Part shown: positions 1-9,356 of the stretch, piece by piece
Numbering within the stretch: position 1 is the stretch's first letter
Layout of the letters: each line of letters starts with the position of its first letter
Source of the DNA: Mycobacterium sp. 852014-50255_SCH5639931
Lineage (GTDB): Bacteria > Actinomycetota > Actinomycetes > Mycobacteriales > Mycobacteriaceae
Direction of reading: 5' to 3'
Assembly (NCBI RefSeq): GCF_001665605.1
Contig: NZ_LZSV01000002.1
Location: 248,001 to 312,000 of the forward strand
Length of the DNA stretch: 64,000 nt
Translations under genes and position numbers: made by a program
Notes under the pieces: generated by a model
Database searches by the model: none
The model's input: the letters and a program-made list of their open reading frames with translations, nothing else
Told to the model about the DNA's origin: nothing

Positions 1-1225
1 TGACGCCCTGGGGCAGGCGGTGGTCGGCCATGCCGTAGAAGGAGGTGCCCTGGTCGGCGAGGACGACGTTGCCCGGTGTGAGGGCTGTGCAGAGGCGGTC
101 CCACAGCATCTCTTGCGTCAGCGGTTGATCGCGCGGCGGGGGCGGGGGCAGATCATCGGCGGGCGGCGCCGCCACCGGCCGCGACGTGATCGGGCGCCGG
201 GTCAGGATGGTCGACAGCGCCTCCAGCGCGGCGCCCATCTCCAGCGGCGCGAAGACCTCGCCGGCCACACTACTTTGGTACTGCCCGACATCGATGGTCC
301 GCGCCGGGTCGATCCGCTGGCTGAAGAAACCGCTGACCATGTCGGTGAACACCACGCCGGCGGTCACCAGCACCGGTGCCTCCTCGATCGCGGTGCGCAC
401 CGCCGGGACGCTGGCCGAACCGGCGTAGATCCCAAGGTAGTTGGGCGAGCTTTCGTCCAGCAGGCTCTTCCCCCACATCAGCGTGGCGTAGGGCACCACG
501 TCGGCCGCCAGCAGCGCCTCGAGTTCCTTGACCACCTGCAACCGGTGCACCAGCAAGTCGGCCAGCACGGTCAGCTGGTGGTCGGCGATGAGCTCGGAGG
601 CGGCCTCGGCGAACAGGGACAACGCGCGCGGGCTGGTGCCACCGGCGTAGCGGGGCAGCGGATCACCGGGCGGCTCGGTGGGGAAGCGGGCCACATCGGT
701 GGACAGCAGGATGTACCCGGGCCGCTTCTGCTCGCGCACCTCCGAGAGCACCCGGTCGATCTCCCGGCGGGCGTTCGCGGGCATGAGGTTGGCCTGGGCG
801 CAGGTGATCTCGCGGCTGACCCGGAAGAAGTGCTCGAAATCGCCGTCACCGAGCGAGTGGTGCAGCGCGCGCCGGGTGCCCTGCGCGTCTTTGGACGGCC
901 CGCCGACGATGTGCACCACGGGCACCTGTTCGGCATAGCTGCCCGCGATCGCGTTGGCCGCGGACAGTTCGCCCACGCCGAAAGTCGTTACCACGGCCGA
1001 CATTCCGCGCAGCCGACCGTACCCGTCGGCGGCGTAGCCGGCGTTCAGCTCGTTGGCGTTGCCCACCCAGCGGATGGTGGGGTGGGCGACGATGTGGTCG
1101 AGGAATTCCAGGTTGTAGTCGCCGGGAACGCCGAAGATCTCGGTGACGCCGAGTTCGGCGAGGCGGTCCAACAGGTAGTCGCCGACGGTGTAGACGGGCT
1201 CGGTCGCTGCCTCAGGCACAAGCAC
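1..1225 (-). CDS. kdc: Alpha-keto-acid decarboxylase (ThDP-dependent), C-terminus cut by window edge
   Basis: Thiamine-diphosphate enzyme of the pyruvate/indolepyruvate decarboxylase family, which decarboxylates branched or aromatic 2-keto acids; orthologue of Rv0853c by sequence and position. The 408 visible residues hold the N-terminal PYR domain (FGVPGDYN near residue 31, the cofactor-activating Glu at about residue 59 in NANELNAG) and the central domain. The frame runs off the window just after [10 protein letters not shown], so about 150 residues with the GDG Mg-ThDP motif are missing here. The GTG at 1225 has a GAGG Shine-Dalgarno seven bases upstream; a second GTG lies two codons in. 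It is divergent from the SRPBCC gene at 1284. Confidence 0.93.
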   Translation of the reverse strand, partial: MLVPEAATEPVYTVGDYLLDRLAELGVTEIFGVPGDYNLEFLDHIVAHPTIRWVGNANELNAGYAADGYGRLRGMSAVVTTFGVGELSAANAIAGSYAEQVPVVHIVGGPSKDAQGTRRALHHSLGDGDFEHFFRVSREITCAQANLMPANARREIDRVLSEVREQKRPGYILLSTDVARFPTEPPGDPLPRYAGGTSPRALSLFAEAASELIADHQLTVLADLLVHRLQVVKELEALLAADVVPYATLMWGKSLLDESSPNYLGIYAGSASVPAVRTAIEEAPVLVTAGVVFTDMVSGFFSQRIDPARTIDVGQYQSSVAGEVFAPLEMGAALEALSTILTRRPITSRPVAAPPADDLPPPPPRDQPLTQEMLWDRLCTALTPGNVVLADQGTSFYGMADHRLPQGV

Positions 1226-1270
1226 GACGGTACCTCGGCCGAATCCGTTCCGGGCGGGTCGTCGTTTCAG

Positions 1271-1286
1271 TATCGTGCGGGCCATG
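1271..1286 (+). promoter_or_regulatory. Leaderless promoter -10 for SRPBCC gene 1284
   Basis: TATCGT (1271-1276) fits the mycobacterial TANNNT -10 and is exactly 7 bases before the ATG at 1284. Transcription would therefore start at or next to the start codon, and no Shine-Dalgarno is visible. The same geometry occurs at the two paralogues at 2870 and 3383. Confidence 0.55.
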
Positions 1287-1727
1287 GCACTCAAGGAATC
1301 CCGCGACATCGTCATCGAAGCCAGTCCGGAGGAGATTCTGGACGTCATCGCCGATTTCGAGGCGATGCCCGAATGGTCCGAACCCCATCAGAGTGCGGAG
1401 GTCCTCTCGACCGGCGACGACGGGCGGCCCAGCCAAGTGAAGATGAAGGTGAAGGTCGCCGGGATCACCGACGAACAGGTGGTGGCCTACACCTGGTCGG
1501 ACGACGCGGTGAGCTGGACGCTGGTGAGCTCCTCGCAGCAGAAGGCGCAGGACGGCAAGTACACCCTGATACCGCAGGGCGAGGCGACCCTGGTCAAGTT
1601 CGAGCTTCTTGCGGACCCGAATGTGCCGCTGCCCGGCTTCGTCCTGAAACGGGCCGTCAAGGGGACGATCGACTCCGCGACCAAGGCGCTGCGCGAGCAG
1701 GTGCTGAAAGTGAAGAAGGGCAAATAA
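1284..1727 (+). CDS. SRPBCC (polyketide cyclase/START-like) protein, Rv0854-like
   Basis: 147-residue single-domain SRPBCC protein, a fold that binds hydrophobic ligands in a deep cavity; its ligand is unknown. The family opening is visible (charged strand, then [18 protein letters not shown]), and the C-terminal helix ([21 protein letters not shown]) would line the pocket. The ATG at 1284 is preferred over an in-frame GTG at 1275 because a -10 lies 7 bases upstream. It is followed after 5 bases by the CoA-racemase gene, so the two are probably co-transcribed, which suggests a fatty-acyl or lipid ligand (inference). Two more paralogues follow at 2870 and 3383. Confidence 0.9.
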   Translation: MALKESRDIVIEASPEEILDVIADFEAMPEWSEPHQSAEVLSTGDDGRPSQVKMKVKVAGITDEQVVAYTWSDDAVSWTLVSSSQQKAQDGKYTLIPQGEATLVKFELLADPNVPLPGFVLKRAVKGTIDSATKALREQVLKVKKGK

Positions 1728-1732
1728 TCGCG

Positions 1733-2812
1733 GTGGGCGGCGGCGGGCCCCTCGCCGGGGTGAAAGTGATCGAGCTCGGCGGCATCGGGCCGGGGCCGCA
1801 CGCGGGAATGATGCTCGCCGACCTCGGGGCGGACGTGGTTCGGGTGCGGCGCCCCGGCGGCCTCACCATGCCGCCCGAGGACCGCGATCTGCTGCATCGC
1901 GGGAAGCGGATCGTTGACCTCGACGTCAAGACGCAGCCGCAGGCGCTGCTGGATCTCGCCGCCAAAGCCGACGTGCTGCTGGACTGTTTCCGGCCGGGCA
2001 CCTGCGAGCGACTCGGCATCGGCCCCGACGAGTGCGCGGCGGTCAATCCGCGACTGATCTTCGCGCGGATCACCGGCTGGGGGCAGGACGGGCCGCTGGC
2101 CCAGACGGCGGGGCACGACATCAATTACCTGTCGCGGACCGGCGCGCTCTCGGCACTGGGCTACGCTGACCGGCCGCCGATGCCGCCGCTGAACCTGGTG
2201 GCCGACTTCGGTGGCGGTTCGATGCTGGTGCTGCTCGGCGTCGCGGTCGCCCTGTACGAGCGTGAACGTTCGGGCCAGGGGCAGGTCATCGACGCGGCGA
2301 TGGTGGACGGCGTCAGCCTGCTCGCCCAGATGATGTGGACGATGAAGTCGACCGGGGCGCTGCGTGACCGGCGCGAGTCGTTCCTGCTCGACGGCGGTGC
2401 CCCGTTCTACCGCTGCTACGAGACCTCCGACGGCAAGTACCTGGCCGTCGGCGCCATCGAGCCGCAATTTTTCGCGGCGCTGCTGACCGGCCTCGGCCTG
2501 TCGCCCGAGGAGGTGCCCGGCCAGCTCGACATCGGTTCCTACCCGCAGATGTACGAGGTCTTCGCGAAACGGTTCGGCAGCCGGACCCGTGACGAGTGGA
2601 CGACCATCTTCGCCGGCACCGATGCGTGCGTCACTCCGGTGCTGACGTGGAGCGAGGCGGCGGCCGACGAACACTTGCGGACGCGGTCCACGGTGATCAC
2701 CGCCCACGGCGTCGATCAGGCGGCGCCCGGTCCGCGCTTCTCGCGCACCCCGGCCGCACCGGTGGGTCGGCCACCGGCGGCCACCACGCCCCTCGCCGAA
2801 ATCGACTGGTAG
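1733..2812 (+). CDS. far: Family III CoA-transferase / alpha-methylacyl-CoA racemase
   Basis: 359-residue family III CoA-transferase fold protein, orthologue of Rv0855 (far). It most resembles alpha-methylacyl-CoA racemase, which interconverts 2R- and 2S-methylacyl-CoA so branched acids can enter beta-oxidation. By my count the catalytic residues known from the mycobacterial racemase (His126, Asp156, Glu241) are kept at a constant +2 offset: His128 in AGHDINY, Asp158 in NLVADFGGG, Glu243 in GAIEPQF. The N-terminus has the usual GVKVIEL and ADLGADVVRV. The GTG at 1733 lies 5 bases after the SRPBCC stop. A much longer open frame upstream (from position 20) is antisense to kdc and is not coding. 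Confidence 0.92.
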   Translation: MGGGGPLAGVKVIELGGIGPGPHAGMMLADLGADVVRVRRPGGLTMPPEDRDLLHRGKRIVDLDVKTQPQALLDLAAKADVLLDCFRPGTCERLGIGPDECAAVNPRLIFARITGWGQDGPLAQTAGHDINYLSRTGALSALGYADRPPMPPLNLVADFGGGSMLVLLGVAVALYERERSGQGQVIDAAMVDGVSLLAQMMWTMKSTGALRDRRESFLLDGGAPFYRCYETSDGKYLAVGAIEPQFFAALLTGLGLSPEEVPGQLDIGSYPQMYEVFAKRFGSRTRDEWTTIFAGTDACVTPVLTWSEAAADEHLRTRSTVITAHGVDQAAPGPRFSRTPAAPVGRPPAATTPLAEIDW

Positions 2813-2856
2813 CCAGCCTGTTACGCCGAACCATTCCGCGCCGGGGCCGGCATTGC

Positions 2857-2872
2857 TAGGTTGAGCGCAGTG
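2857..2872 (+). promoter_or_regulatory. Leaderless promoter -10 for SRPBCC gene 2870
   Basis: TAGGTT (2857-2862) followed by exactly 7 bases and the GTG at 2870. There is no Shine-Dalgarno. This supports GTG 2870 over the TTG at 2861. Confidence 0.6.
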
Positions 2873-3325
2873 GCCGTAAAAGCATCACGGGAATTTGTCG
2901 TCGACGCGCCGCCAGAAGTGGTCATGGAGGCGCTGACCGATGTCGGCGTGCTGGCATCGTGGTCACCGCTCCATAAACACATCGAAGTGATCGACCGTTA
3001 TCCCGACGGTCGGCCCCACCATGTGAAAACCACGATCAAGATTCTCGGGCTCGTCGACAAGGAGATCCTGGAATATCACTGGGGTCCCGATTGGGTCGTC
3101 TATGACGCCAAAGGGACTTCCCAGCAGCACGGTCAGCACGTCGAGTACAACCTCAAACCCGAAGGTCTCGACAAGACCCGGGTGCGCTTCGACGTCACGG
3201 TCGAGCCCGGCCGGCCGATGCCCGCCTTCATTGTCCGGCGGGCCAGCGAAAGCGTTCTTGACTCATCGGTAAAGGGCTTGTGCGAATTGGTAAAGCACTT
3301 CAGAGGTTCGACGGAGCCGGAATAG
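2870..3325 (+). CDS. SRPBCC protein, Rv0856-like paralogue
   Basis: 151-residue SRPBCC/START-like domain protein. It shares the VDAPPEVVMEALTDV and LEYHWGPDWVVYDAKGTSQQ blocks with its neighbour at 3383 and more weakly with the gene at 1284, so the three arose by tandem duplication. The C-terminal helix ends FIVRRASESVLDSSVKGL. The start is GTG 2870, set by a -10 hexamer 7 bases upstream and by alignment with the next paralogue (VAVKAS versus VAVQAS). No catalytic residues are apparent, so a ligand-binding role is more likely than an enzymatic one. It has its own promoter and is probably not in the upstream operon. Confidence 0.87.
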   Translation: MAVKASREFVVDAPPEVVMEALTDVGVLASWSPLHKHIEVIDRYPDGRPHHVKTTIKILGLVDKEILEYHWGPDWVVYDAKGTSQQHGQHVEYNLKPEGLDKTRVRFDVTVEPGRPMPAFIVRRASESVLDSSVKGLCELVKHFRGSTEPE

Positions 3326-3369
3326 TCAACGGCTCGCGGGTTTGCCTTCGTCAGCGGCTGAGCGGTTGC

Positions 3370-3385
3370 TAACTTATTAGCAGTG
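3370..3385 (+). promoter_or_regulatory. Leaderless promoter -10 for SRPBCC gene 3383
   Basis: TAACTT (3370-3375) with exactly 7 bases to the GTG at 3383. The surrounding bases, GCTAACTTATTAGCAGTG, resemble the promoter of the previous paralogue, as if the duplication included it. Confidence 0.6.
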
Positions 3386-3832
3386 GCCGTTCAAGCATCG
3401 TCGGAAATCGTCATTGACGCGCCTCCGGAAGTGATCATGGAGGCGCTGGCCGACATGGACGCCGTGCCGTCATGGTCGTCGGTGCACAAGCGGGTCGAAG
3501 TCGTCGACAAGCACCCCGACGGCCGACCGCACCACGTGAAGGTCACCATCGCGGTGACCGGCATCCACGACACGGAACTGCTCGAATACCACTGGGGGCC
3601 GGACTGGATGGTGTGGGACGCCGAGAAGACTGCCCAGCAACGTGGCCAGCACGGGGAGTACACCCTGACCAGGGAGGGCTACGACAAGACCAGGGTGCGG
3701 TTCGCCATCACCGTCGAACCATTTGCCCCGCTGCCCGAGTTCTGGGTCAACCGGGCCCGCAAGAAGATCCTCGATTCCGCGCTGGAGGGGCTGCGCAAGC
3801 GCGTGGTCGAGGGCTTCGGCTCGACCGGGTAG
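3383..3832 (+). CDS. SRPBCC protein, Rv0857-like paralogue
   Basis: 149-residue third SRPBCC paralogue. It is closest to the gene at 2870 (shared IDAPPEVIMEALADM, GRPHHVKVTI, LEYHWGPDWMVWDAEKTAQQ and the C-terminal RARKKILDSALEGL helix). A GTG start follows a 7-base spacer from the -10. It converges on dapC, with the stops only 8 bases apart and no obvious terminator between them. Role unknown; the cluster with far suggests lipid or acyl-CoA-linked ligand binding (inference). Confidence 0.87.
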   Translation: MAVQASSEIVIDAPPEVIMEALADMDAVPSWSSVHKRVEVVDKHPDGRPHHVKVTIAVTGIHDTELLEYHWGPDWMVWDAEKTAQQRGQHGEYTLTREGYDKTRVRFAITVEPFAPLPEFWVNRARKKILDSALEGLRKRVVEGFGSTG

Positions 3833-3840
3833 CCGGCCCG

Positions 3841-5007
3841 TCACCGCAAGGCGGCCAGCCGCCTGATCGCCTCGTCAAGGGTGTCTTCGCGTTTGCAGAA
3901 GGTGAACCGCACCAAGTGATTCCACACGTCAGGATGTGAGCCCGCCGGATCGCAGAAAGGCGACAGCGGAATGGCCGCCACCCCGACCTTTTCCGGTAGC
4001 GCCGCGCAGAACGCTGTGCTGTCGTCGTAGCCCAGGGGGCGGGGGTCGGCGCACAGGAAGTAGGTGCCGGCGCTGTCGTGCACCTCGAAGCCGATCTCGG
4101 ACAGCCCGGCGGCCAGCCGATCGCGGCGGGCCTGCAAAGAGCTGCAGAGCCCGGCCACCCACGCGTCCTCGGTGTCGAGCGCGAGAGCCACCGCGGGCTG
4201 GAACGGCGCGCCGCCGACGTAGCTCAGGTACTGCTTGGCCGCACGCACCCCGGCGATGAGTTCTGCTGGGCCGCAAGCCCATCCGATTTTCCAGCCGGTA
4301 CAGTTGAACATCTTGGCCGCGCTGGAGATGGTGATCGTCCGCTCGGCCATGCCGTCGAAGCCGGCCAACGGCAGATGCCGGTGGTCCCCGAACACCAGGT
4401 GCTCGTAGACCTCGTCGGTGATCACCAAGAGGTCGGCGGCGACGGCGACCTCGGCGATGGCGGCCAGCTCGGCCGCGCTGAGCACCGTGCCGGTCGGGTT
4501 GTGCGGTGAGTTGACGATCAGCGCACGGGTCCGTGGTGTCACCGCCCGGCGCAGGGCGTCGGCGTCCAAGGCAAAGCCACGACCATGGGGCACCAGGGGC
4601 ACGGCCACCCGGTGCGCGCCGGCCATCGCCAGCACCGGCGAGTAGGAGTCGTAGAACGGCTCGATCAGCAGGACCTCCGAGCCGGGCTCGATCAGGCCCA
4701 GCACCGCGGACGCGATGGCCTCGGTCGCCCCGACCGTCACCAGCACTTCGGTGTCGGGGTCGTATTCGATGCCGAAATGCCGCTGCCGCTGGGCGGCGAT
4801 GGCGTGCCGCAGCGGTGCGACGCCGATGCCGGGCGGGTACTGGTTGTTTCCCTCGGCGATGGCGTCTTGGGCGGCCTTCAACATGGCCGCGGGCCCGTCC
4901 TCATCGGGGAAACCCTGGCCGAGGTTGACCGCGCCGACCCGAGCGGCCAGCGCCGACATCTCGGCGAACACCGTCGTCGCGTACGGACGCAGTCGCGACA
5001 CCGTCAT
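3841..5007 (-). CDS. dapC: PLP-dependent aminotransferase, N-succinyldiaminopimelate aminotransferase type
   Basis: 388-residue fold-type I aminotransferase, orthologue of Rv0858c (annotated DapC, lysine/diaminopimelate pathway). Visible motifs are NLGQGFPDEDGP at the N-terminus, the NSPHNPTG block near residue 166, ITDEVYEHLVF near 196, the PLP Schiff-base Lys at about 232 in SSAAKMFN, and the phosphate-binding WKIGWACGP. ATG 5007 begins MTVSRLRPYATTVF, the conserved start; the frame stays open upstream to 5142 but that extension is not family sequence. TAAGCT lies 8 bases before this ATG, so the mRNA may be leaderless. The sequence resembles kynurenine/methionine aminotransferases too, so substrate range is inferred. 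Confidence 0.93.
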   Translation of the reverse strand: MTVSRLRPYATTVFAEMSALAARVGAVNLGQGFPDEDGPAAMLKAAQDAIAEGNNQYPPGIGVAPLRHAIAAQRQRHFGIEYDPDTEVLVTVGATEAIASAVLGLIEPGSEVLLIEPFYDSYSPVLAMAGAHRVAVPLVPHGRGFALDADALRRAVTPRTRALIVNSPHNPTGTVLSAAELAAIAEVAVAADLLVITDEVYEHLVFGDHRHLPLAGFDGMAERTITISSAAKMFNCTGWKIGWACGPAELIAGVRAAKQYLSYVGGAPFQPAVALALDTEDAWVAGLCSSLQARRDRLAAGLSEIGFEVHDSAGTYFLCADPRPLGYDDSTAFCAALPEKVGVAAIPLSPFCDPAGSHPDVWNHLVRFTFCKREDTLDEAIRRLAALR

Positions 5008-5040
5008 GCTGGTCGAGCTTAGGGGGCTTCGGTGCTCGAA

Positions 5041-5090
5041 CGTCACGCCAGTGTGGCGCTCGCCGTCCAGCGTCACGCCGGCGTGTCCCC
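5041..5090. repeat. Short direct repeat with two palindromes, dapC-fadA intergenic
   Basis: CGTCACGCC occurs at 5041 and again at 5071 (30-base period). Each copy starts a dyad: CGCCA-GTG-TGGCG (5046-5058) and the perfect palindrome CACGCCGGCGTG (5074-5085). The stretch lies between two divergent promoters and may be a regulator site; no function is established. Confidence 0.35.
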
Positions 5091-5233
5091 TGCAAGCGGG
5101 GGTTCCCCGGCTCGGCTCACTGACCAGCGGCGATCGGCCCAACCAACAGGTTGGCCGGGCACTTTGTTAGGGTGCGGTATCTGGACCTACCTTTAATACG
5201 GATCCGAAACCCACTTGCGAAGAGGAACTCGAC

Positions 5234-6445
<1,212 letters not shown>

Positions 6446-6449
6446 GACC

Positions 6450-8594
6450 ATGGCAGAGAACACAATCCAGTGGGATAAGGATGCCGACGGCATCGTCACG
6501 CTGACGCTTGACGACCCGACCGGGTCGGCGAACGTGATGAACGAGCACTACAAGGAGTCGATGCACAAAGCCGTCGAACGCCTTGTCGCGGAGAAGGATT
6601 CGGTCACCGGCGTGGTGATCACGAGCGCAAAGAAGACGTTCTTCGCCGGCGGCGATCTCAAGAGCATGATCAACGCCGGCCCGGAGAACGCCGGCGACGT
6701 CTTCACCGAGGTCGAGGACATCAAGCGCGACCTGCGGGCGCTGGAGACCCTGGGCAAGCCGGTGGTGGCCGCCATCAACGGCGCCGCGCTCGGCGGCGGC
6801 CTGGAGATCGCGCTGGCCTGTCACCACCGCATCGCCGCGGACGTCAAGGGCCTCGTTGTGGGTCTGCCCGAGGTGACGCTGGGCCTGCTGCCCGGCGGGG
6901 GCGGCGTGGCGCGCACGGTGCGGATGTTCGGCATCCAGAACGCGTTCATGAACATCCTGTCGCAGGGCACTCGCTTCAAGCCGGACAAGGCCAAGGAAAT
7001 CGGGCTGATCGACGAGCTCGTCGGCTCCGCCGAGGAACTGGTGCCCGCCGCCAAGGCGTGGATCAAGGCGAACCCCGACTCGCACACGCAGCCGTGGGAT
7101 GCCAAGGGCTACAAGATGCCCGGCGGCACCCCGTCGAGCCCCGGGCTGGCCGGCATCCTGCCGTCGTTCCCTGCGCTGCTCAAGAAGCAGCTCAAGGGTG
7201 CGCCGATGCCGGCGCCGCGAGCCATCCTGGACGCGGCCGTCGAGGGTGCGCAGGTGGACTTCGACACCGCCACCCGCATCGAGAGCCGCTACTTCACCTC
7301 TCTGGTCACCGGCCAGGTCGCCAAGAACATGATCCAGGCGTTCTTCTTCGACCTGCAGCACATCAACGGCGGCGGCTCGCGGCCCGACGGCATCGAGCCG
7401 GTCAAGATCAACAAGATCGGTGTGCTGGGCGCGGGCATGATGGGCGCCGGGATCGCCTACGTATCCGCCAAGGCCGGGTTCGACGTGGTGCTCAAGGACG
7501 TCAGCCTCGAGGCCGCACAGAAGGGCAAGGGTTACTCGGAAAAGCTTGAGGCCAAGGCGCTTCAGCGTGGTAAGACCACCGAGGAGAAGAGCAAGGCGCT
7601 GCTGGACCGCATCACGCCGTCGGCCGACCCCGCGGACTTCAAGGGCGTCGACTTCGTGATCGAGGCGGTGTTCGAGAGCCAGGAACTGAAGCACAAGGTG
7701 TTCCAGGAGATCGAGGACATCGTCGAGCCGAACGCGCTGCTCGGGTCCAACACCTCGACGCTGCCGATCACCGGTCTGGCGACCGGCGTCAAGCGGCAGG
7801 AGGACTTCATCGGGATTCACTTCTTCTCACCGGTCGACAAGATGCCGCTGGTCGAAATCATCAAGGGCGAGAAGACTTCTGACGAGGCGCTGGCCCGCGT
7901 GTTCGACTACACGCTGGCCATCGGCAAGACCCCGATCGTGGTCAACGACAGCCGCGGCTTCTTCACCAGCCGCGTCATCGGTACCTTCGTCAACGAGGCC
8001 TTGGCGATGCTCGGTGAGGGCGTCGAACCCGCCAGCATCGAGCACGCCGGCTCGCAGGCCGGCTACCCGGCCCCGCCGCTGCAGCTGTCCGACGAGCTGA
8101 ACCTCGAACTGATGCACAAGATCGCGGCCGCCACCCGTAAGGGCGTCGAGGACGCGGGCGGTAACTACGAGCCGCACCCGGCCGAGGCCGTCGTGGAGAA
8201 GATGATCGAGATCGGCCGCCCGTCGCGGCTGAAGGGCGCGGGCTTCTACGAGTACGTCGACGGCAAGCGCACCGGGCTGTGGCCGGGCCTGCGGGAGACG
8301 TTCAAGTCCGGTTCGTCGGAGCCGCCGCTGCAGGACATGATCGACCGGATGCTGTTCGCCGAGGCGCTCGAGACGCAGAAGTGCCTCGACGAGGGCGTGT
8401 TGACATCGACGGCCGACGCCAACATCGGGTCGATCATGGGCATCGGCTTCCCGCCGTACACCGGTGGTAGCGCGCAGTTCATCGTCGGCTACGAGGGCGC
8501 GGGCGGTACGGGCAAGGAAGCCTTCGTGGCCCGTGCCCGCGAACTGGCCGCCAAGTACGGCGACCGCTTCCTGCCGCCGGACTCGCTGACCTAA
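6450..8594 (+). CDS. fadB: Fatty-acid oxidation multifunctional alpha subunit (enoyl-CoA hydratase / 3-hydroxyacyl-CoA dehydrogenase)
   Basis: 714 residues, orthologue of Rv0860. The N-terminal crotonase domain carries FAGGDLKSM and the active-site region INGAALGGGLEIALACHH. The C-terminal dehydrogenase has the NAD-binding GVLGAGMMGAGIAY near residue 330 and the catalytic His in IGIHFFSPVDKMPLVEII. Two C-terminal helical repeats follow, ending in FPPYTGGSAQFI. ATG 6450 starts MAENTIQW; the frame extends 33 bases upstream into fadA. The gene ends 14 bases before a strong hairpin terminator, closing a two-gene operon. Confidence 0.96.
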   Translation: MAENTIQWDKDADGIVTLTLDDPTGSANVMNEHYKESMHKAVERLVAEKDSVTGVVITSAKKTFFAGGDLKSMINAGPENAGDVFTEVEDIKRDLRALETLGKPVVAAINGAALGGGLEIALACHHRIAADVKGLVVGLPEVTLGLLPGGGGVARTVRMFGIQNAFMNILSQGTRFKPDKAKEIGLIDELVGSAEELVPAAKAWIKANPDSHTQPWDAKGYKMPGGTPSSPGLAGILPSFPALLKKQLKGAPMPAPRAILDAAVEGAQVDFDTATRIESRYFTSLVTGQVAKNMIQAFFFDLQHINGGGSRPDGIEPVKINKIGVLGAGMMGAGIAYVSAKAGFDVVLKDVSLEAAQKGKGYSEKLEAKALQRGKTTEEKSKALLDRITPSADPADFKGVDFVIEAVFESQELKHKVFQEIEDIVEPNALLGSNTSTLPITGLATGVKRQEDFIGIHFFSPVDKMPLVEIIKGEKTSDEALARVFDYTLAIGKTPIVVNDSRGFFTSRVIGTFVNEALAMLGEGVEPASIEHAGSQAGYPAPPLQLSDELNLELMHKIAAATRKGVEDAGGNYEPHPAEAVVEKMIEIGRPSRLKGAGFYEYVDGKRTGLWPGLRETFKSGSSEPPLQDMIDRMLFAEALETQKCLDEGVLTSTADANIGSIMGIGFPPYTGGSAQFIVGYEGAGGTGKEAFVARARELAAKYGDRFLPPDSLT

Positions 8595-8608
8595 GGTTCC
8601 CTAGTCGC

Positions 8609-8643
8609 AAAGCCCCCGAAGCGGTTGTCTTCGGGGGCTTTTG
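8609..8643 (+). terminator. Intrinsic terminator of fadAB
   Basis: A perfect 12-bp stem, AAGCCCCCGAAG (8610-8621) pairing with CTTCGGGGGCTT (8629-8640), loop CGGTTGT, followed by a short T run (TTTT, 8639-8642). Because the arms begin with AA and end with TT, it can also serve the convergent methyltransferase gene at 8719. Confidence 0.85.
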
Positions 8644-8718
8644 CGTGGGCTGGCACGCCCCGGAGCGCACGCGAGACATAGACCGTTGCGAGGGCGTACG
8701 GCGTGTCGTCGCACCTGG

Positions 8719-9327
8719 TTATGTGTCGCGACGCTGAAAGAGGTAGTACCGCGCCGGCGTCTTCTCGGCGCGGTCCAGCTCGCGCTCGTCGCCGGCCGAC
8801 AGCATCGTCCAGGTGGGCGCGAAGCGTCGTTCCATCTCGGTGTGGTCGATGCCGCGCACTCCCACCCTGCCCCCGGGAACGAATGCGACGATCAGCAGTC
8901 GCGCGTCGCGGGCCGCCACGGCGCTGATCTCCCGGACATAGGCCGCGCGGTCGTCGTCGCTCATGTTGTGCAGGCAACCGTTGTCGACGATCAGCTCGAA
9001 GTTCGAGCCGATGCCGGCCCGGCTCAACTGTGTGACGTCGGCCTGGACGAAGTCGACCGCCGCGCCGGCGGCCCCGGCCTTGGCGCGTGCCCGCTCGAGG
9101 GGCTTGGCGACGAAGTCGACCGCGGTGACCTTCCAGCCGTGCTGGGCGAGATAGATCGAGCAGTCACCGGTTCCGCACCCGAGTTCGAGGGCCGAGCCCG
9201 GCGGGAGCGCAGGTGTGTCGGCCGTTCCCTCGACCAGGTTCCGCACGCTCTGCGCGAGCGGGTGACCGTCCCAGGGAGTGAAGCCGATGCGGTAGAAGAT
9301 CCGAAACAGCGTCTGCTTGGAAGCCAT
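8719..9327 (-). CDS. Class I SAM-dependent methyltransferase, substrate unknown
   Basis: 202-residue Rossmann-fold methyltransferase. The SAM-binding motif I is LELGCGTGD near residue 48, the acidic end of beta 2 is VTAVDFV, and motif IV is the IVDNGCLHNM block. It lacks a recognisable substrate domain and resembles the small thiopurine/tellurite-type or generic methyltransferases. The ATG at 9327 has GGTGAGGT upstream. It is the first gene of the block not expected at this point in M. tuberculosis and is transcribed towards the fadB terminator. Its product could act on a small molecule or lipid; no partner is evident. Confidence 0.85.
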   Translation of the reverse strand: MASKQTLFRIFYRIGFTPWDGHPLAQSVRNLVEGTADTPALPPGSALELGCGTGDCSIYLAQHGWKVTAVDFVAKPLERARAKAGAAGAAVDFVQADVTQLSRAGIGSNFELIVDNGCLHNMSDDDRAAYVREISAVAARDARLLIVAFVPGGRVGVRGIDHTEMERRFAPTWTMLSAGDERELDRAEKTPARYYLFQRRDT

Positions 9328-9356
9328 ACCTCACCCTAAGCGGGATCGCCGCGGGG

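Noticed and set aside
20..1732. Long plus-strand open frame fused to far
   Set aside because: Antisense to kdc and frame-shifted over the SRPBCC gene; only the part from 1733 has family sequence.
2861..2869. TTG 2861 as start of the second SRPBCC gene
   Set aside because: It overlaps the last two bases of the likely -10 and is not supported by the paralogue alignment.
4078..5170. Plus-strand frames opposite dapC
   Set aside because: Antisense shadows with no homology; the aminotransferase is clear.
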